This document shows positions 1-8,019 of a DNA stretch of 64,000 nt, piece after piece. Source of the DNA: Propionibacteriaceae bacterium (GTDB taxonomy: Bacteria; Actinomycetota; Actinomycetes; Propionibacteriales; Propionibacteriaceae). The notes under the pieces were generated by a model. The model made no database searches. It worked only from the letters and a program-made list of their open reading frames with translations, and was not told the origin of the DNA. Every line of letters starts with the position of its first letter. Position 1 is the first letter of the stretch. The translations under genes and the position numbers were made by a program. The DNA is taken from positions 52,886 through 116,885 of the forward strand of contig JAUNKK010000001.1 in assembly GCA_030532825.1 (NCBI GenBank). The letters run 5' to 3'.

Positions 1-35
1 CCTTGTCCCCCACGGCGATCAGACCCGATCAACCA

Positions 36-1754
36 TTATCCCGGGGAGCACGTGATGCGATCGCCGGCTGAATAGGTCCAGGAGTAGTCCTCGGTCTTGG
101 CCACCTCCCCGTTCTTGTAGAACAGCCGCTGCCAGGTCGCGGTGAATCCCTGGATAGGTTCCTGCGGCTCGCAGTCGGGAGTGTCCAACACCCGGTCGGT
201 TCCCGAATAGAAGTTCGACTTCACGGGTTCGGTGGACTCCACCTTGTCCCAGGTTGGGATGGACCAGATACGGAACGTGAGGCTGCCGTTGTTTCCGCTA
301 CTGGACGGGGTGTTCAGCCCCTCAATGTAGGCCGGATACTCCGTGTTGTTCTTGAACTTCATGTCGAAGCTGCCGTAGTAGATGGTGGCTTCCCGCCCGG
401 CCGGATAGCGGGGGAAGTACAGGGTGTGGGGCCGGTGCTCAATATCCTCGTAGCCCGCGAAGAACCCCGCGTTATACATCGTGGTGGACGCTTGCGAGAT
501 GCCTCCCCCGGATTCCTTGACCAGCACCCCACCGTTGATGACGTAGCCGTCCGTGAAACCGTTCTCCGCCGTGCGGGGCCCAAGAGTGTCGTTGAGGCTG
601 AAGATGTCCCCGGGCAGCAGCACCTTCCCGTTGATCAGTTCCGCGGCCCGCCCCAGGTTGGTGTTGCGGTAGTCGGCGTGTGGATACTCCGTGGTGAACT
701 CACCGATAACCTGCTGAGGCTTCAGCTTCTCGGCTTCCTCGGTAGAGAACTCCGCTGGCCCGATGATGACCTCGGCGGCAAACGCCCGTTCCGCCCCACT
801 CTTCGTTGCGGCTTCTTTCACCCCATTGGCCAGGCCCTCAGGATCCACCTGCTGACCGTCCTCAGCAGGCACGACCTGGATAGCGCCACCGACCATGGTG
901 TATGAGGCATTCTTACCGGTGGTCAGGCCCAGGCTGGCTCGCGCCTCCGCTGTCACGTTGAGCAACTTCTCCGCGTCGACGTGCGGTACCAGTTTGTCCC
1001 CCTCAACGGCGAACGTGGTGGCGGCGCCAATCTGCTCCGGGGTGACATCAAAACTGACCTCACCCACAGTCACTGAGATCGGAGCCGACATCGCTGGCGC
1101 CCCGAAGCTCTCGACGGCCTCATCAACCATGGCTGAAGTAACCGCGGGCTGCTGCACCTTCAAGACGGCCGCGGCCTGGTCTTGACCAGCGCTCATCGCC
1201 TGCGCAACGGACTGGGTGGTGGCTTCGACGTCGAGCACCGTCGAGTCGGTGCCCTCGGTGCGCACCACCTGCCCAGCCTCGAAGGCTAACGTCGCATCAC
1301 TCCCCTCGACGGCGAAGGCCGCAGCATGGCCCTCCAACGTCGCTGCCAATGCTGCGTTATCCACCGACGTGGCCAGCGCTGTATCGCCGCCGCCGAACAG
1401 CCGTTTAAAGAGGTCGAGGGGGTTGGGGCTGGCCCCACCACCTGCATCAGCAACCGTGCGAGCGTAGTCGACGCTCAGGCCGCTTTCCGAAGGCGTGAGC
1501 GTGATCTGATGCCCAGCCTCGTCGGCTACGGTCAGGGGTGCCGCGAACTTCGCGGCCAGGGACTCCTCCAGCTTCTGTTGGGCAGCCTCGGGAGTCATGC
1601 CGCCGATAGCCACCCCCTCAACGCTGGCATTAGCCGGGACGTTATCGCCCACGATGACATAGGCGGCGGTGTATCCGCCCAGCAGCAGGGCGAGTCCAAC
1701 GCCCCCGCCGATGATCCATCTTTTTCGGCGGGAGGAGGGCTTGTTCTCGGTCAA
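36..1754 (-). CDS. VanW family membrane-anchored protein
   Basis: A 572-residue protein with a short basic N-terminus and one membrane segment at about residues 13-35, then a long extracellular part. The middle holds two repeats resembling the PG_binding_4 domains (VEGVAIGGMTPEAA near 46; a related stretch near 220-330). The C-terminal third, about 350-480, is a VanW domain, with TTEYPHADYRNTN, LLPGDIFSLND and GGGISQASTTMYN. VanW proteins are found with glycopeptide-resistance loci and widely as cell-envelope proteins of unknown biochemical role; nothing here points to vancomycin resistance. The start is TTG at 1754, chosen because AAGGA lies 7 nt upstream and the next in-frame starts would remove the membrane anchor. 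It follows sppA by 110 bp on the same strand. Confidence 0.9.
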   Translation of the reverse strand: MTENKPSSRRKRWIIGGGVGLALLLGGYTAAYVIVGDNVPANASVEGVAIGGMTPEAAQQKLEESLAAKFAAPLTVADEAGHQITLTPSESGLSVDYARTVADAGGGASPNPLDLFKRLFGGGDTALATSVDNAALAATLEGHAAAFAVEGSDATLAFEAGQVVRTEGTDSTVLDVEATTQSVAQAMSAGQDQAAAVLKVQQPAVTSAMVDEAVESFGAPAMSAPISVTVGEVSFDVTPEQIGAATTFAVEGDKLVPHVDAEKLLNVTAEARASLGLTTGKNASYTMVGGAIQVVPAEDGQQVDPEGLANGVKEAATKSGAERAFAAEVIIGPAEFSTEEAEKLKPQQVIGEFTTEYPHADYRNTNLGRAAELINGKVLLPGDIFSLNDTLGPRTAENGFTDGYVINGGVLVKESGGGISQASTTMYNAGFFAGYEDIEHRPHTLYFPRYPAGREATIYYGSFDMKFKNNTEYPAYIEGLNTPSSSGNNGSLTFRIWSIPTWDKVESTEPVKSNFYSGTDRVLDTPDCEPQEPIQGFTATWQRLFYKNGEVAKTEDYSWTYSAGDRITCSPG

Positions 1755-1864
1755 GTCAGGTCCTTCGTTCTCAGCTGGTCGGGCGCGAGAGCCTGCCCCA
1801 TGGTACGCGAGGACCTCGCCATGTTGGCCACCCGGTCATGATCGCTGATATTCGCCGCCGCCAG

Positions 1865-3550
1865 TTAGGAGATCTGGATGGCGTATGGCAGGCTGAGCGC
1901 GCCCTCAATGCGCAGGCCGAGGAACTCTGCTGCCCTGACCAGGAGGTCGTCGGTGGTTGGGATGGCGATCCGAGAAGCCCCAGCGCGATGTTCGCTGGAA
2001 CGCGCCGTGCGGAACTGGTCCAGGAACGATCCAGTGCCAATCCGCTCTTTGACGGCCTCGTCCGGATCGATGTCAGCCAGTTCGCAGACTCGATGCCACG
2101 CCAGGCGCCAGCCGCCAAGGTGATCCACGAGGCCCCGCTCATGGGCGTCCGCTCCGGTCCACACTCGGCCGCGGGCGAGTGGCTCCAGCTGCTCATAGGT
2201 CATGGCGCGGTCGGCAGCAGCGAACTGCGTGAACTGCTGGTAGATCCGGTCCAGTTCGGCGTTTAACCGCTCCCAGTCCTCCGGGGAAAACTCCGTCGCC
2301 GAACTGAGCAGGCCGGCGGTGCCACCAATCCTGATGGGTTCGCGTTTTAGCCCAAGCTTGTCGTAGAGGCCTTGGGTGACGAACTTGCCGGCGACCACAC
2401 CGATTGATCCCGTGAGGGTGGTGGGCTGCGCGACGATCTCGTTAGCGGGCATGGCTACGTAGTAGCCACCGGAGGCGGCGACGTTGTCCATGAGTGCCAC
2501 GACGGGCCGACCGGATTCCCGGACCCGGAGCACGCTGCGCCGGATAAAGTCCGAGGCCACGGCGGAACCTCCGGGGCTATCGACCTCTAGGACAACTCCT
2601 TTGATCCGGTCATCGCGCAGGACCGCGCGCAGATGCTCGTCTACGACATCGGAGCCGACATTCTGGCTCCCTGCGCCGTTAGGACGCCCCCGTCCCGTGA
2701 CGATTCCACCCCGCAGTGACACGACGGCCACGTGAGGCCGGTCACGCCGCAAGGCTCGCGCCAGGTTCCGGCGCGGCTGGAACCGGGAGACGTACAGCAA
2801 CTGCTCCGGCGTGGCGTCCCACTCCCCCAAAGCCCAGGCGTAGGCCTCGTCGCGATAGCCGAGGTTATCGACCAGCCCGAGATCCTGGGCGCGTTCGGGC
2901 GTGAGGGGCGAATCGTTCACGGCGTCCCATACTCGTTCGGGGATAACGCCGCGGCGACGCGCGATGGTTGCGACCGCATCGTCGACGATGGACTGCCCAA
3001 GGCGCTGGATCATCTCGCGGTGTGCCTCGGTGACTTCGTCTGCTGCGAACCGATCCCCAGCTGTCTTGTACTCGTGGCGTTGCCCAAATTGGGGGGTGAT
3101 GCCCGCCTTGTTGAGCAGTCCCTTAAACAGGGTGATGCTTACCTCGACGCCGCCGATCCCGATGGCGCCGGTAGGTTGGAGCCACACTCGCTGACACGCG
3201 GTAGCGAGTTTGAAAGCGGCAAGCGAGTTGCCCAACTCGCCGAAAGACTCCGCCCAAGCCATGGTTGGCTTGTGTTTACCGAAGTGCTCTATGAGGGTGC
3301 CGATCTCATCCATGGCAGGGTTGGGCAGCCCACAATCGACAGCGTGCACGATCAAACCTGCGACACGCTCGTCGTACGCGGCCTCATGAAGCCGGGTACG
3401 CAGATCGGCCATCGCGGTGGATCCGACCAACTGCAGCAGTTGGAAGGGGTTCGTCGGGGTGGTCTCCAGGACCCCGCGCGCTAGGTCCAGTTCAAGGACG
3501 ATGCGCCGGGCGTGGCTTGGCCGCTTGTCGAGAAGGATCTTGAGCACCAT
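1865..3550 (-). CDS. sppA: Signal peptide peptidase SppA (67K type, S49 family)
   Basis: At 561 residues this matches the long, duplicated SppA form (E. coli SppA is about 618). The degenerate N-terminal S49 half supplies the general-base lysine (K162 in HEYKTAGDRFAADEV). The C-terminal half supplies the nucleophile S360 in DNVAASGGYYVAM, with the SPGGSA motif near 325. The family degrades cleaved signal peptides at the membrane. The N-terminus (MVLKILLDKRPSHARR) has no evident membrane segment, unlike E. coli SppA, so membrane association would have to be peripheral. ATG at 3550 lies 66 bp after tkt on the same strand. Confidence 0.92.
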   Translation of the reverse strand: MVLKILLDKRPSHARRIVLELDLARGVLETTPTNPFQLLQLVGSTAMADLRTRLHEAAYDERVAGLIVHAVDCGLPNPAMDEIGTLIEHFGKHKPTMAWAESFGELGNSLAAFKLATACQRVWLQPTGAIGIGGVEVSITLFKGLLNKAGITPQFGQRHEYKTAGDRFAADEVTEAHREMIQRLGQSIVDDAVATIARRRGVIPERVWDAVNDSPLTPERAQDLGLVDNLGYRDEAYAWALGEWDATPEQLLYVSRFQPRRNLARALRRDRPHVAVVSLRGGIVTGRGRPNGAGSQNVGSDVVDEHLRAVLRDDRIKGVVLEVDSPGGSAVASDFIRRSVLRVRESGRPVVALMDNVAASGGYYVAMPANEIVAQPTTLTGSIGVVAGKFVTQGLYDKLGLKREPIRIGGTAGLLSSATEFSPEDWERLNAELDRIYQQFTQFAAADRAMTYEQLEPLARGRVWTGADAHERGLVDHLGGWRLAWHRVCELADIDPDEAVKERIGTGSFLDQFRTARSSEHRAGASRIAIPTTDDLLVRAAEFLGLRIEGALSLPYAIQIS

Positions 3551-3616
3551 GTCTCAACCCTACCCGGCTCGCTCTTCTGCCCCGCCCGGCGCGAGTTCGC
3601 CGCGAGGTTCAGCCCG

Positions 3617-5671
3617 TCACAACACGCCGCGGGCGGTCGCCACGACGTTGTCGACCGTGAAGCCGAACTCCTCGAAGCACCGGCCCCCGGAGGCGGAGGC
3701 CCCGAAACTCTCGACGCTGACGCTGGCCCCCTGGTCACCAACGTACTTGGCCCAGCCCATGGCGATCCCAGCCTCGACGGAAACCCGGGCCGTCACGGCA
3801 GCGGGCAGCACGGACTCGCGGTATTCGGCGTCCTGCTCATCGAACCATTCCATGCAGGGCATGGACACCACCCGCGTGGGGACACCCTCCGCCTCCAACC
3901 GGTCAGCTGCGTCGAGAGCCAGCGCGACCTCTGAGCCGGAAGCAATGAGGATGAGTTTCGGCTCGGCTGAGGCATCCCTGAGCACGTAGCCGCCACGGGC
4001 CACCCCTTCGGCAGAGGCATAGCCGTCGCCGCGGGGCACGGTACGCAGGTCCTGGCGGGACAAGATGATGCCGGCGGGACGGTCAACGCGGCGGAGCACC
4101 TCGCCCCAAGCAACGGCCGTTTCGTTGGCATCGGCGGGCCGGACCACGTCGAGGTTCGGGATGGCTCGAAGCGCCGCGAGATGCTCAATGGGCTGGTGGG
4201 TCGGGCCGTCCTCGCCGACACCAACGGAGTCATGGCTCCACACGAAGATCGACGGGATCCCCATGAGCGCGGCCAGCCGGACCGGCGGACGCATGTAGTC
4301 GGCAAAGACCATGAAAGTTCCGCCGTAGGCACGCGTCAGGCCGGAGAGCACGATGCCGTTGATGATGCCGCCCATTGCGTGTTCGCGGATTCCGAAGTGC
4401 AGGGTGCGGCCGTAGGGATGACCGGACCAGTCGTGAGACTGGCGTTCTGCGGGCAGGAAGCTGGGTTCGCCCTTCATGGTGGTGTTGTTGGAGCCGGCCA
4501 GATCAGCCGAGCCACCCCACAGTTCCGGGAGTTGGGGAGCAAGCGCCGTCAGCACCGCGCCGGAAGCCTTGCGGGTTGACATTTTGCCTTCTTCGAAGAT
4601 CGGCAAGGTCAGGTCGGCTGGGAGCTTACGGGCGCGAACCCGCTCCAGTAGCGCCGCACGTTCGGGGTTCTGCTCGGCCCATGCGGCGAACTTCGCATCC
4701 CAGGCCTCGCGAGCAGCTTTACCGCGCGCAGCGGCGTTCTCCTGGGCATGGCGGACGGCGGCGTCGTCGACGACAAAAGGCTCGGCGGGGAAGCCGAGCT
4801 TCTCTTTGAGTTGAGCGATCTCCTCAGCCCCGATCTTCGAACCGTGAATGGCATGGTCGCCGGCTTTGTTCGGCAGTGGCCAACCGATGATGGTGTTGAG
4901 TTTGATGATCGACGGTTTGTCGGTGACGGACTTCGCCTCCTCGATAGCGGCAAACAGCGCGTCGAGGTCTTCGGCGTACTCGGTGCCGCCGTTGGTCCAA
5001 TCGACCTCGACGGTGTGCCACCCGTAGGCCTGGTATCGAGCAAGGACATCTTCGGTGAAGGCGATGTTCGTGTCGCCCTCGATTGTGATCCGGTTCGCGT
5101 CGTAGATCATGATCAAGTTGCCCAGGTTCTGGGTGGCGGCGAGCGACGAGGCTTCTGCGGACACGCCTTCCTGAAGGCACCCATCGCCGACCAGGCAGTA
5201 GACGTGATGATCGAAGGGGGACTCGCCCTCGGGCGCCTCTGGGTCGAACAGACCACGCTCCTTACGGGCAGCCATGGCCATGCCCACGGCATTGCTGACG
5301 CCGGCGCCGAGTGGCCCCGTGGTGCACTCAATGAAGCGCGTGTGACCGTACTCGGGATGCCCCGCGCACTTCGACCCCCAGGTGCGCAGTGACTTCAGAT
5401 CATCCAAAGCCAGGTCGGCCCCGGCCAGGTAAAGCTGGCAGTACTGCACGAGTGAGGCGTGACCCACCGACAGCACGAAACGATCGCGGCCGATCCACTT
5501 GTCGTCTTCTGGGTCGGTCTTCATGACTTTCTGATAGAGTAGATAAGCCACGGGCGCGAGGGAGATCGGCGTGCCAGGGTGGCCGTTACCCACCTTCTCC
5601 ACGGCGTCGGCGGCGAGGATGCGAGCCGTATCGACGGCTCGGGCGTCCAATTCGGTCCATTCGAGGGTCAT
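3617..5671 (-). CDS. tkt: Transketolase
   Basis: Thiamine-diphosphate-dependent transketolase of the non-oxidative pentose phosphate pathway, 684 residues, full length. Visible motifs are the N-terminal GNGHPGTPISLAP stretch, the cofactor-binding GDGCLQEGVSAEA followed by an IYDANRITIEGDT segment, and the pyrimidine-domain motif FGIREHAMGGIINGI. The start ATG at 5671 has AAGGA 8 nt upstream. No tal, zwf or pgl homologue is adjacent; the neighbours are sppA downstream and a small acidic protein upstream. Confidence 0.97.
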   Translation of the reverse strand: MTLEWTELDARAVDTARILAADAVEKVGNGHPGTPISLAPVAYLLYQKVMKTDPEDDKWIGRDRFVLSVGHASLVQYCQLYLAGADLALDDLKSLRTWGSKCAGHPEYGHTRFIECTTGPLGAGVSNAVGMAMAARKERGLFDPEAPEGESPFDHHVYCLVGDGCLQEGVSAEASSLAATQNLGNLIMIYDANRITIEGDTNIAFTEDVLARYQAYGWHTVEVDWTNGGTEYAEDLDALFAAIEEAKSVTDKPSIIKLNTIIGWPLPNKAGDHAIHGSKIGAEEIAQLKEKLGFPAEPFVVDDAAVRHAQENAAARGKAAREAWDAKFAAWAEQNPERAALLERVRARKLPADLTLPIFEEGKMSTRKASGAVLTALAPQLPELWGGSADLAGSNNTTMKGEPSFLPAERQSHDWSGHPYGRTLHFGIREHAMGGIINGIVLSGLTRAYGGTFMVFADYMRPPVRLAALMGIPSIFVWSHDSVGVGEDGPTHQPIEHLAALRAIPNLDVVRPADANETAVAWGEVLRRVDRPAGIILSRQDLRTVPRGDGYASAEGVARGGYVLRDASAEPKLILIASGSEVALALDAADRLEAEGVPTRVVSMPCMEWFDEQDAEYRESVLPAAVTARVSVEAGIAMGWAKYVGDQGASVSVESFGASASGGRCFEEFGFTVDNVVATARGVL

Positions 5672-5721
5672 GTCCAGTCCTTAGGGTTCCGAGAGTGGGG
5701 GCTTCTGCGCCCGGCGTTCAC

Positions 5722-5746
5722 ATTATCGAAGTGTTAACGCAAACAC
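5722..5746 (-). promoter_or_regulatory. Candidate tkt promoter with inverted repeat
   Basis: On the minus strand a GATAAT hexamer (5727-5722) lies about 50 nt before the tkt start. Directly upstream is GTGTT-6 nt-AACAC (5731-5746). No good -35 hexamer is visible. The repeat could be an operator. Inferred from sequence only. Confidence 0.3.
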
Positions 5747-5749
5747 CCG

Positions 5750-5965
5750 TTACGGCTTGAAGTCGGAAATGTTGATGCTCAACTGCGAGAGATCTGGCAG
5801 ATCCGCCGGAGATGCGGAATCTGCTTCGTCGGCCTCGTCCTGGGAGACGACGGGTGGCGCGGTTGCGCCTGGCGCGATGGGCCGGATGGTCTCCCCCAGC
5901 GCTTCGCGGACGAGGCGCCCCAAATCGGAGCCACCTTCGGTGTCGTGAGTGCGGATTTCAGCCAT
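5750..5965 (-). CDS. Small acidic protein, unknown function
   Basis: A 71-residue reading frame, rich in Asp/Glu and Ala, ending in SINISDFKP. It has no membrane segment, signal peptide or recognisable domain. It lies between tkt and the phosphoribosyltransferase on the same strand, starting 27 bp after the latter ends. The start ATG at 5965 has no clear ribosome binding site. I do not recognise the family. The bias toward acidic residues and the co-directional, tightly packed position favour a real gene, but it could be spurious. Confidence 0.5.
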   Translation of the reverse strand: MAEIRTHDTEGGSDLGRLVREALGETIRPIAPGATAPPVVSQDEADEADSASPADLPDLSQLSINISDFKP

Positions 5966-5992
5966 GTTCGCAGTTTAATGTGACGGCCGGGT

Positions 5993-6487
5993 TTACCCCA
6001 GGGGGGGTTTATCCGACCAGGGGAAGACGATCCACTTATCGGTCTCCCGCCAGCGGAAGTCGGGGGTCACGATGGTCGTGGGTTTCGTGTAGAGCACGGC
6101 GCTACGCACGTCGGCGCCGAACCCTCGCAGCAGCTTCACGACGAGCGCGAGGGTTCGGCCTGAATCTGCCACGTCGTCGACCACGAGCAGTTGGCGCCCC
6201 GCGATGGATTCGGTGTCCAGCATGGGGGCCAACAGCACCGGATCAGGCAGGGTGCGGTTGACGTCGGTATAGAACTCGACGTTGATGGCGTCGGTCAGCT
6301 TCACGCCCAAGCGATAGGCCAGGGCCCCGGCTGGGATCATCCCGCCCCGGGCAATCGCGATGATCACGGCAGGCTTGAACCCTGATTGCTGGACCTGCCG
6401 GGCCAAGTCCTCGATCACCTCGCCGAGGCCTTCCCAGGTCAGCACTTCCTTGTCCTCGTGGGTGCTCGCGTCAGCGTGGTAGGCCAT
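5993..6487 (-). CDS. Phosphoribosyltransferase (xanthine/hypoxanthine type)
   Basis: A 164-residue type I phosphoribosyltransferase. The PRPP-binding signature is LLVVDDVADSGRTL, preceded by a hydrophobic strand and IAIARGGMIPAGALAYRLG. The aromatic C-terminal WIVFPWSD resembles XGPRT-like enzymes, which convert a free purine base to its nucleotide; the exact base cannot be read from the sequence. A TAGCAT box (6499-6494) sits 6 nt before the ATG and there is no Shine-Dalgarno sequence, so the mRNA is probably leaderless. It fits with the purine salvage genes elsewhere in the window. Confidence 0.85.
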   Translation of the reverse strand: MAYHADASTHEDKEVLTWEGLGEVIEDLARQVQQSGFKPAVIIAIARGGMIPAGALAYRLGVKLTDAINVEFYTDVNRTLPDPVLLAPMLDTESIAGRQLLVVDDVADSGRTLALVVKLLRGFGADVRSAVLYTKPTTIVTPDFRWRETDKWIVFPWSDKPPLG

Positions 6488-6493
6488 GGCGGA

Positions 6494-6499
6494 ATGCTA
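6494..6499 (-). promoter_or_regulatory. -10 box for leaderless phosphoribosyltransferase mRNA
   Basis: TAGCAT on the minus strand, 6 nt before the ATG at 6487. A TCGACC -35-like hexamer lies 16 nt further upstream. Transcription would start at or next to the start codon. Confidence 0.45.
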
Positions 6500-6554
6500 C
6501 AGGACCACGCCACGTGGTCGATGTCGCGGGTTCCGCCGCTCCGTCGGCTATCCG

Positions 6555-7052
6555 TCAGTCGAACTGGTAGGTCACGAAGACCACGTCCAGCCAGCGTCCG
6601 AACTTGAGTCCCACCTCCCGCAGCACCGCAGATTCGGTGAATCCCAGCCGCTCATGAAAGGCCCGGGAGGCCTCGTTGTCCGCGTCCAGCACACCGACCA
6701 TCACGTGGATACCCCGGCCGCGAGCGTAGTCCAGCAGCGCCCCGAGCAGCATCCGCCCTACCCCGCCGGAGCGCTGTCCCTCAGCCACATAGACCGAATG
6801 TTCGACGGTGTGCGCATACCCTGCCTTGTCACGGAATGGTCCGTAGCTGGCGAACCCCACCACCCGGTCCTCGACCACCGCTACCAGGACCGGATAGTCA
6901 CGAACTCGTAACCGCTCAAACCACTGAGTCCGTTCGGCTAGGGTCACCGGCTCAAGGTCGTACGTCGCGGTGGTGGCCACGCCGGCTTCGTTGTAAATCT
7001 GGACGATGTCGGGCAGGTCGTCATGCGTGGCGGCACGGATGGTGAGCGGCAT
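6555..7052 (-). CDS. GNAT N-acetyltransferase, phosphinothricin acetyltransferase-like
   Basis: About 165 residues from the ATG at 7052. The GNAT fold is complete: IRAATHDDLPDIVQIYNEA at the N-terminus, HSVYVAEGQRSGGVGRMLL as the acetyl-CoA loop, and ASRAFHERLGF. The pattern of the last motif, with LREVGLKFGRWLDVVF, is typical of the Pat/Bar/MddA branch that acetylates phosphinothricin or methionine sulfone-like amines. The native substrate is unknown and antibiotic resistance should not be assumed. A longer start at 7085 is possible; the chosen start begins directly at the conserved IRAAT segment. Confidence 0.85.
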   Translation of the reverse strand: MPLTIRAATHDDLPDIVQIYNEAGVATTATYDLEPVTLAERTQWFERLRVRDYPVLVAVVEDRVVGFASYGPFRDKAGYAHTVEHSVYVAEGQRSGGVGRMLLGALLDYARGRGIHVMVGVLDADNEASRAFHERLGFTESAVLREVGLKFGRWLDVVFVTYQFD

Positions 7053-7121
7053 GCGCCCATGGTAAAGATTCACCGCGGCTAACACCGGGGATGTCCACGC
7101 TACGACAGGCTCTTCGTCACT

Positions 7122-7127
7122 CTATGC
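7122..7127 (+). promoter_or_regulatory. -10 box for leaderless epimerase mRNA
   Basis: TATGCT ends 8 nt before the A of the ATG at 7136 (spacer TTGGCGCC, or 7 nt if the box is read one base later). No -35 or ribosome binding site is seen. The same layout precedes several other genes of this window. Confidence 0.4.
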
Positions 7128-7135
7128 TTGGCGCC

Positions 7136-7978
7136 ATGCCGAGCGACGCCGAATGGTCCCGCGCCGGGCTGCGCCGCGTCGACACTCCACACGCCCAAGG
7201 CACAGCGCTCGACTTGGGCGCCACCGTGTTGTCGTGGCAGCCAGCGGGCCAGGACGAGGTGTTCTTCGTTAGCCGCGCCGCACAGGTTGGCCCGGGGCTG
7301 GAACTCCACGGCGGGGTGCCGGTGTGTGCCCCCTGGTTCGGCCGCGGCCGCCCCGGGATTGATGTCCCGCATCCCCACGGCTTGGTGCGCTGGCTGCCCT
7401 GGCGTCTGGTCAGCGCGGGGCATGACGAACTCATCTGGGAGGTCACCGGTGACGAACTGACCCACATCCCGGGGGCGGACCGCTACCCCAGCGACATGAT
7501 CTTCCAGCTGCGGGCCATCTTCGCCACCCAATTGAGAATTGAACTAACCGTCATCTCCCCCACCACGGGATTCATCCTGGACGAGGCGCTGCACGCTTAC
7601 TTCCGGGTATCGGACCTCACGAGCTGCCAACTGCTGGGGCTGGAGTTGGCCGTCTTCCGGGACTTCGCCGCCTCCGGTGAACCCCAAGTGGCGGGCGAGC
7701 CGCTCAGGATTCGGGGGCGGATGGACCGGGTGTACGCCTCAGGTGGGCCCGTCGTACTGCTCGACGGGGAACGCCGCGTCGAGTTGCTTGCTTCTGGCGC
7801 GGACAGCACCGTCGTCTGGAACCCCGGCCCGGGACCCCAGCTTGCCGGTCTCGCCCCAGACGAATGGCGTCGCATGCTGTGCATTGAGGTCGGCAACGTC
7901 CAGGACCGGGCGGTCTGGGTACCGGCCGGCGGCAGCCATCGGCTTGGGCTGCTGATCCGGGTGTCGGCCGGACGCTGA
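7136..7978 (+). CDS. Glucose-6-phosphate 1-epimerase / aldose 1-epimerase family protein
   Basis: About 280 residues of the galactose-mutarotase-like fold. Motifs match the D-hexose-6-phosphate mutarotase (YeaD) branch: GGVPVCAPWFG, HGLVRWLPW with the catalytic His, DEALHAYFRVSDL, TVVWNPGPGP, and the C-terminal EWRRMLCIEVGNVQDRAV. Such enzymes interconvert alpha and beta anomers of hexose 6-phosphates in the cytosol. I prefer the ATG at 7136 because it is placed for leaderless translation after TATGCT; in-frame starts at 7091 and 7124 have no good ribosome binding site. Confidence 0.85.
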   Translation: MPSDAEWSRAGLRRVDTPHAQGTALDLGATVLSWQPAGQDEVFFVSRAAQVGPGLELHGGVPVCAPWFGRGRPGIDVPHPHGLVRWLPWRLVSAGHDELIWEVTGDELTHIPGADRYPSDMIFQLRAIFATQLRIELTVISPTTGFILDEALHAYFRVSDLTSCQLLGLELAVFRDFAASGEPQVAGEPLRIRGRMDRVYASGGPVVLLDGERRVELLASGADSTVVWNPGPGPQLAGLAPDEWRRMLCIEVGNVQDRAVWVPAGGSHRLGLLIRVSAGR

Positions 7979-8019
7979 AACCTCCGCTTTCCCGGCCTCC
8001 GTGGGAGGATGGGGGCGCG

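Noticed and set aside
1807..1819. GCGAGGACCTCGC palindrome between vanW-type and sppA genes
   Set aside because: A 6-bp arm with a 1-nt centre cannot form a terminator hairpin, and there is nothing else to indicate an operator.
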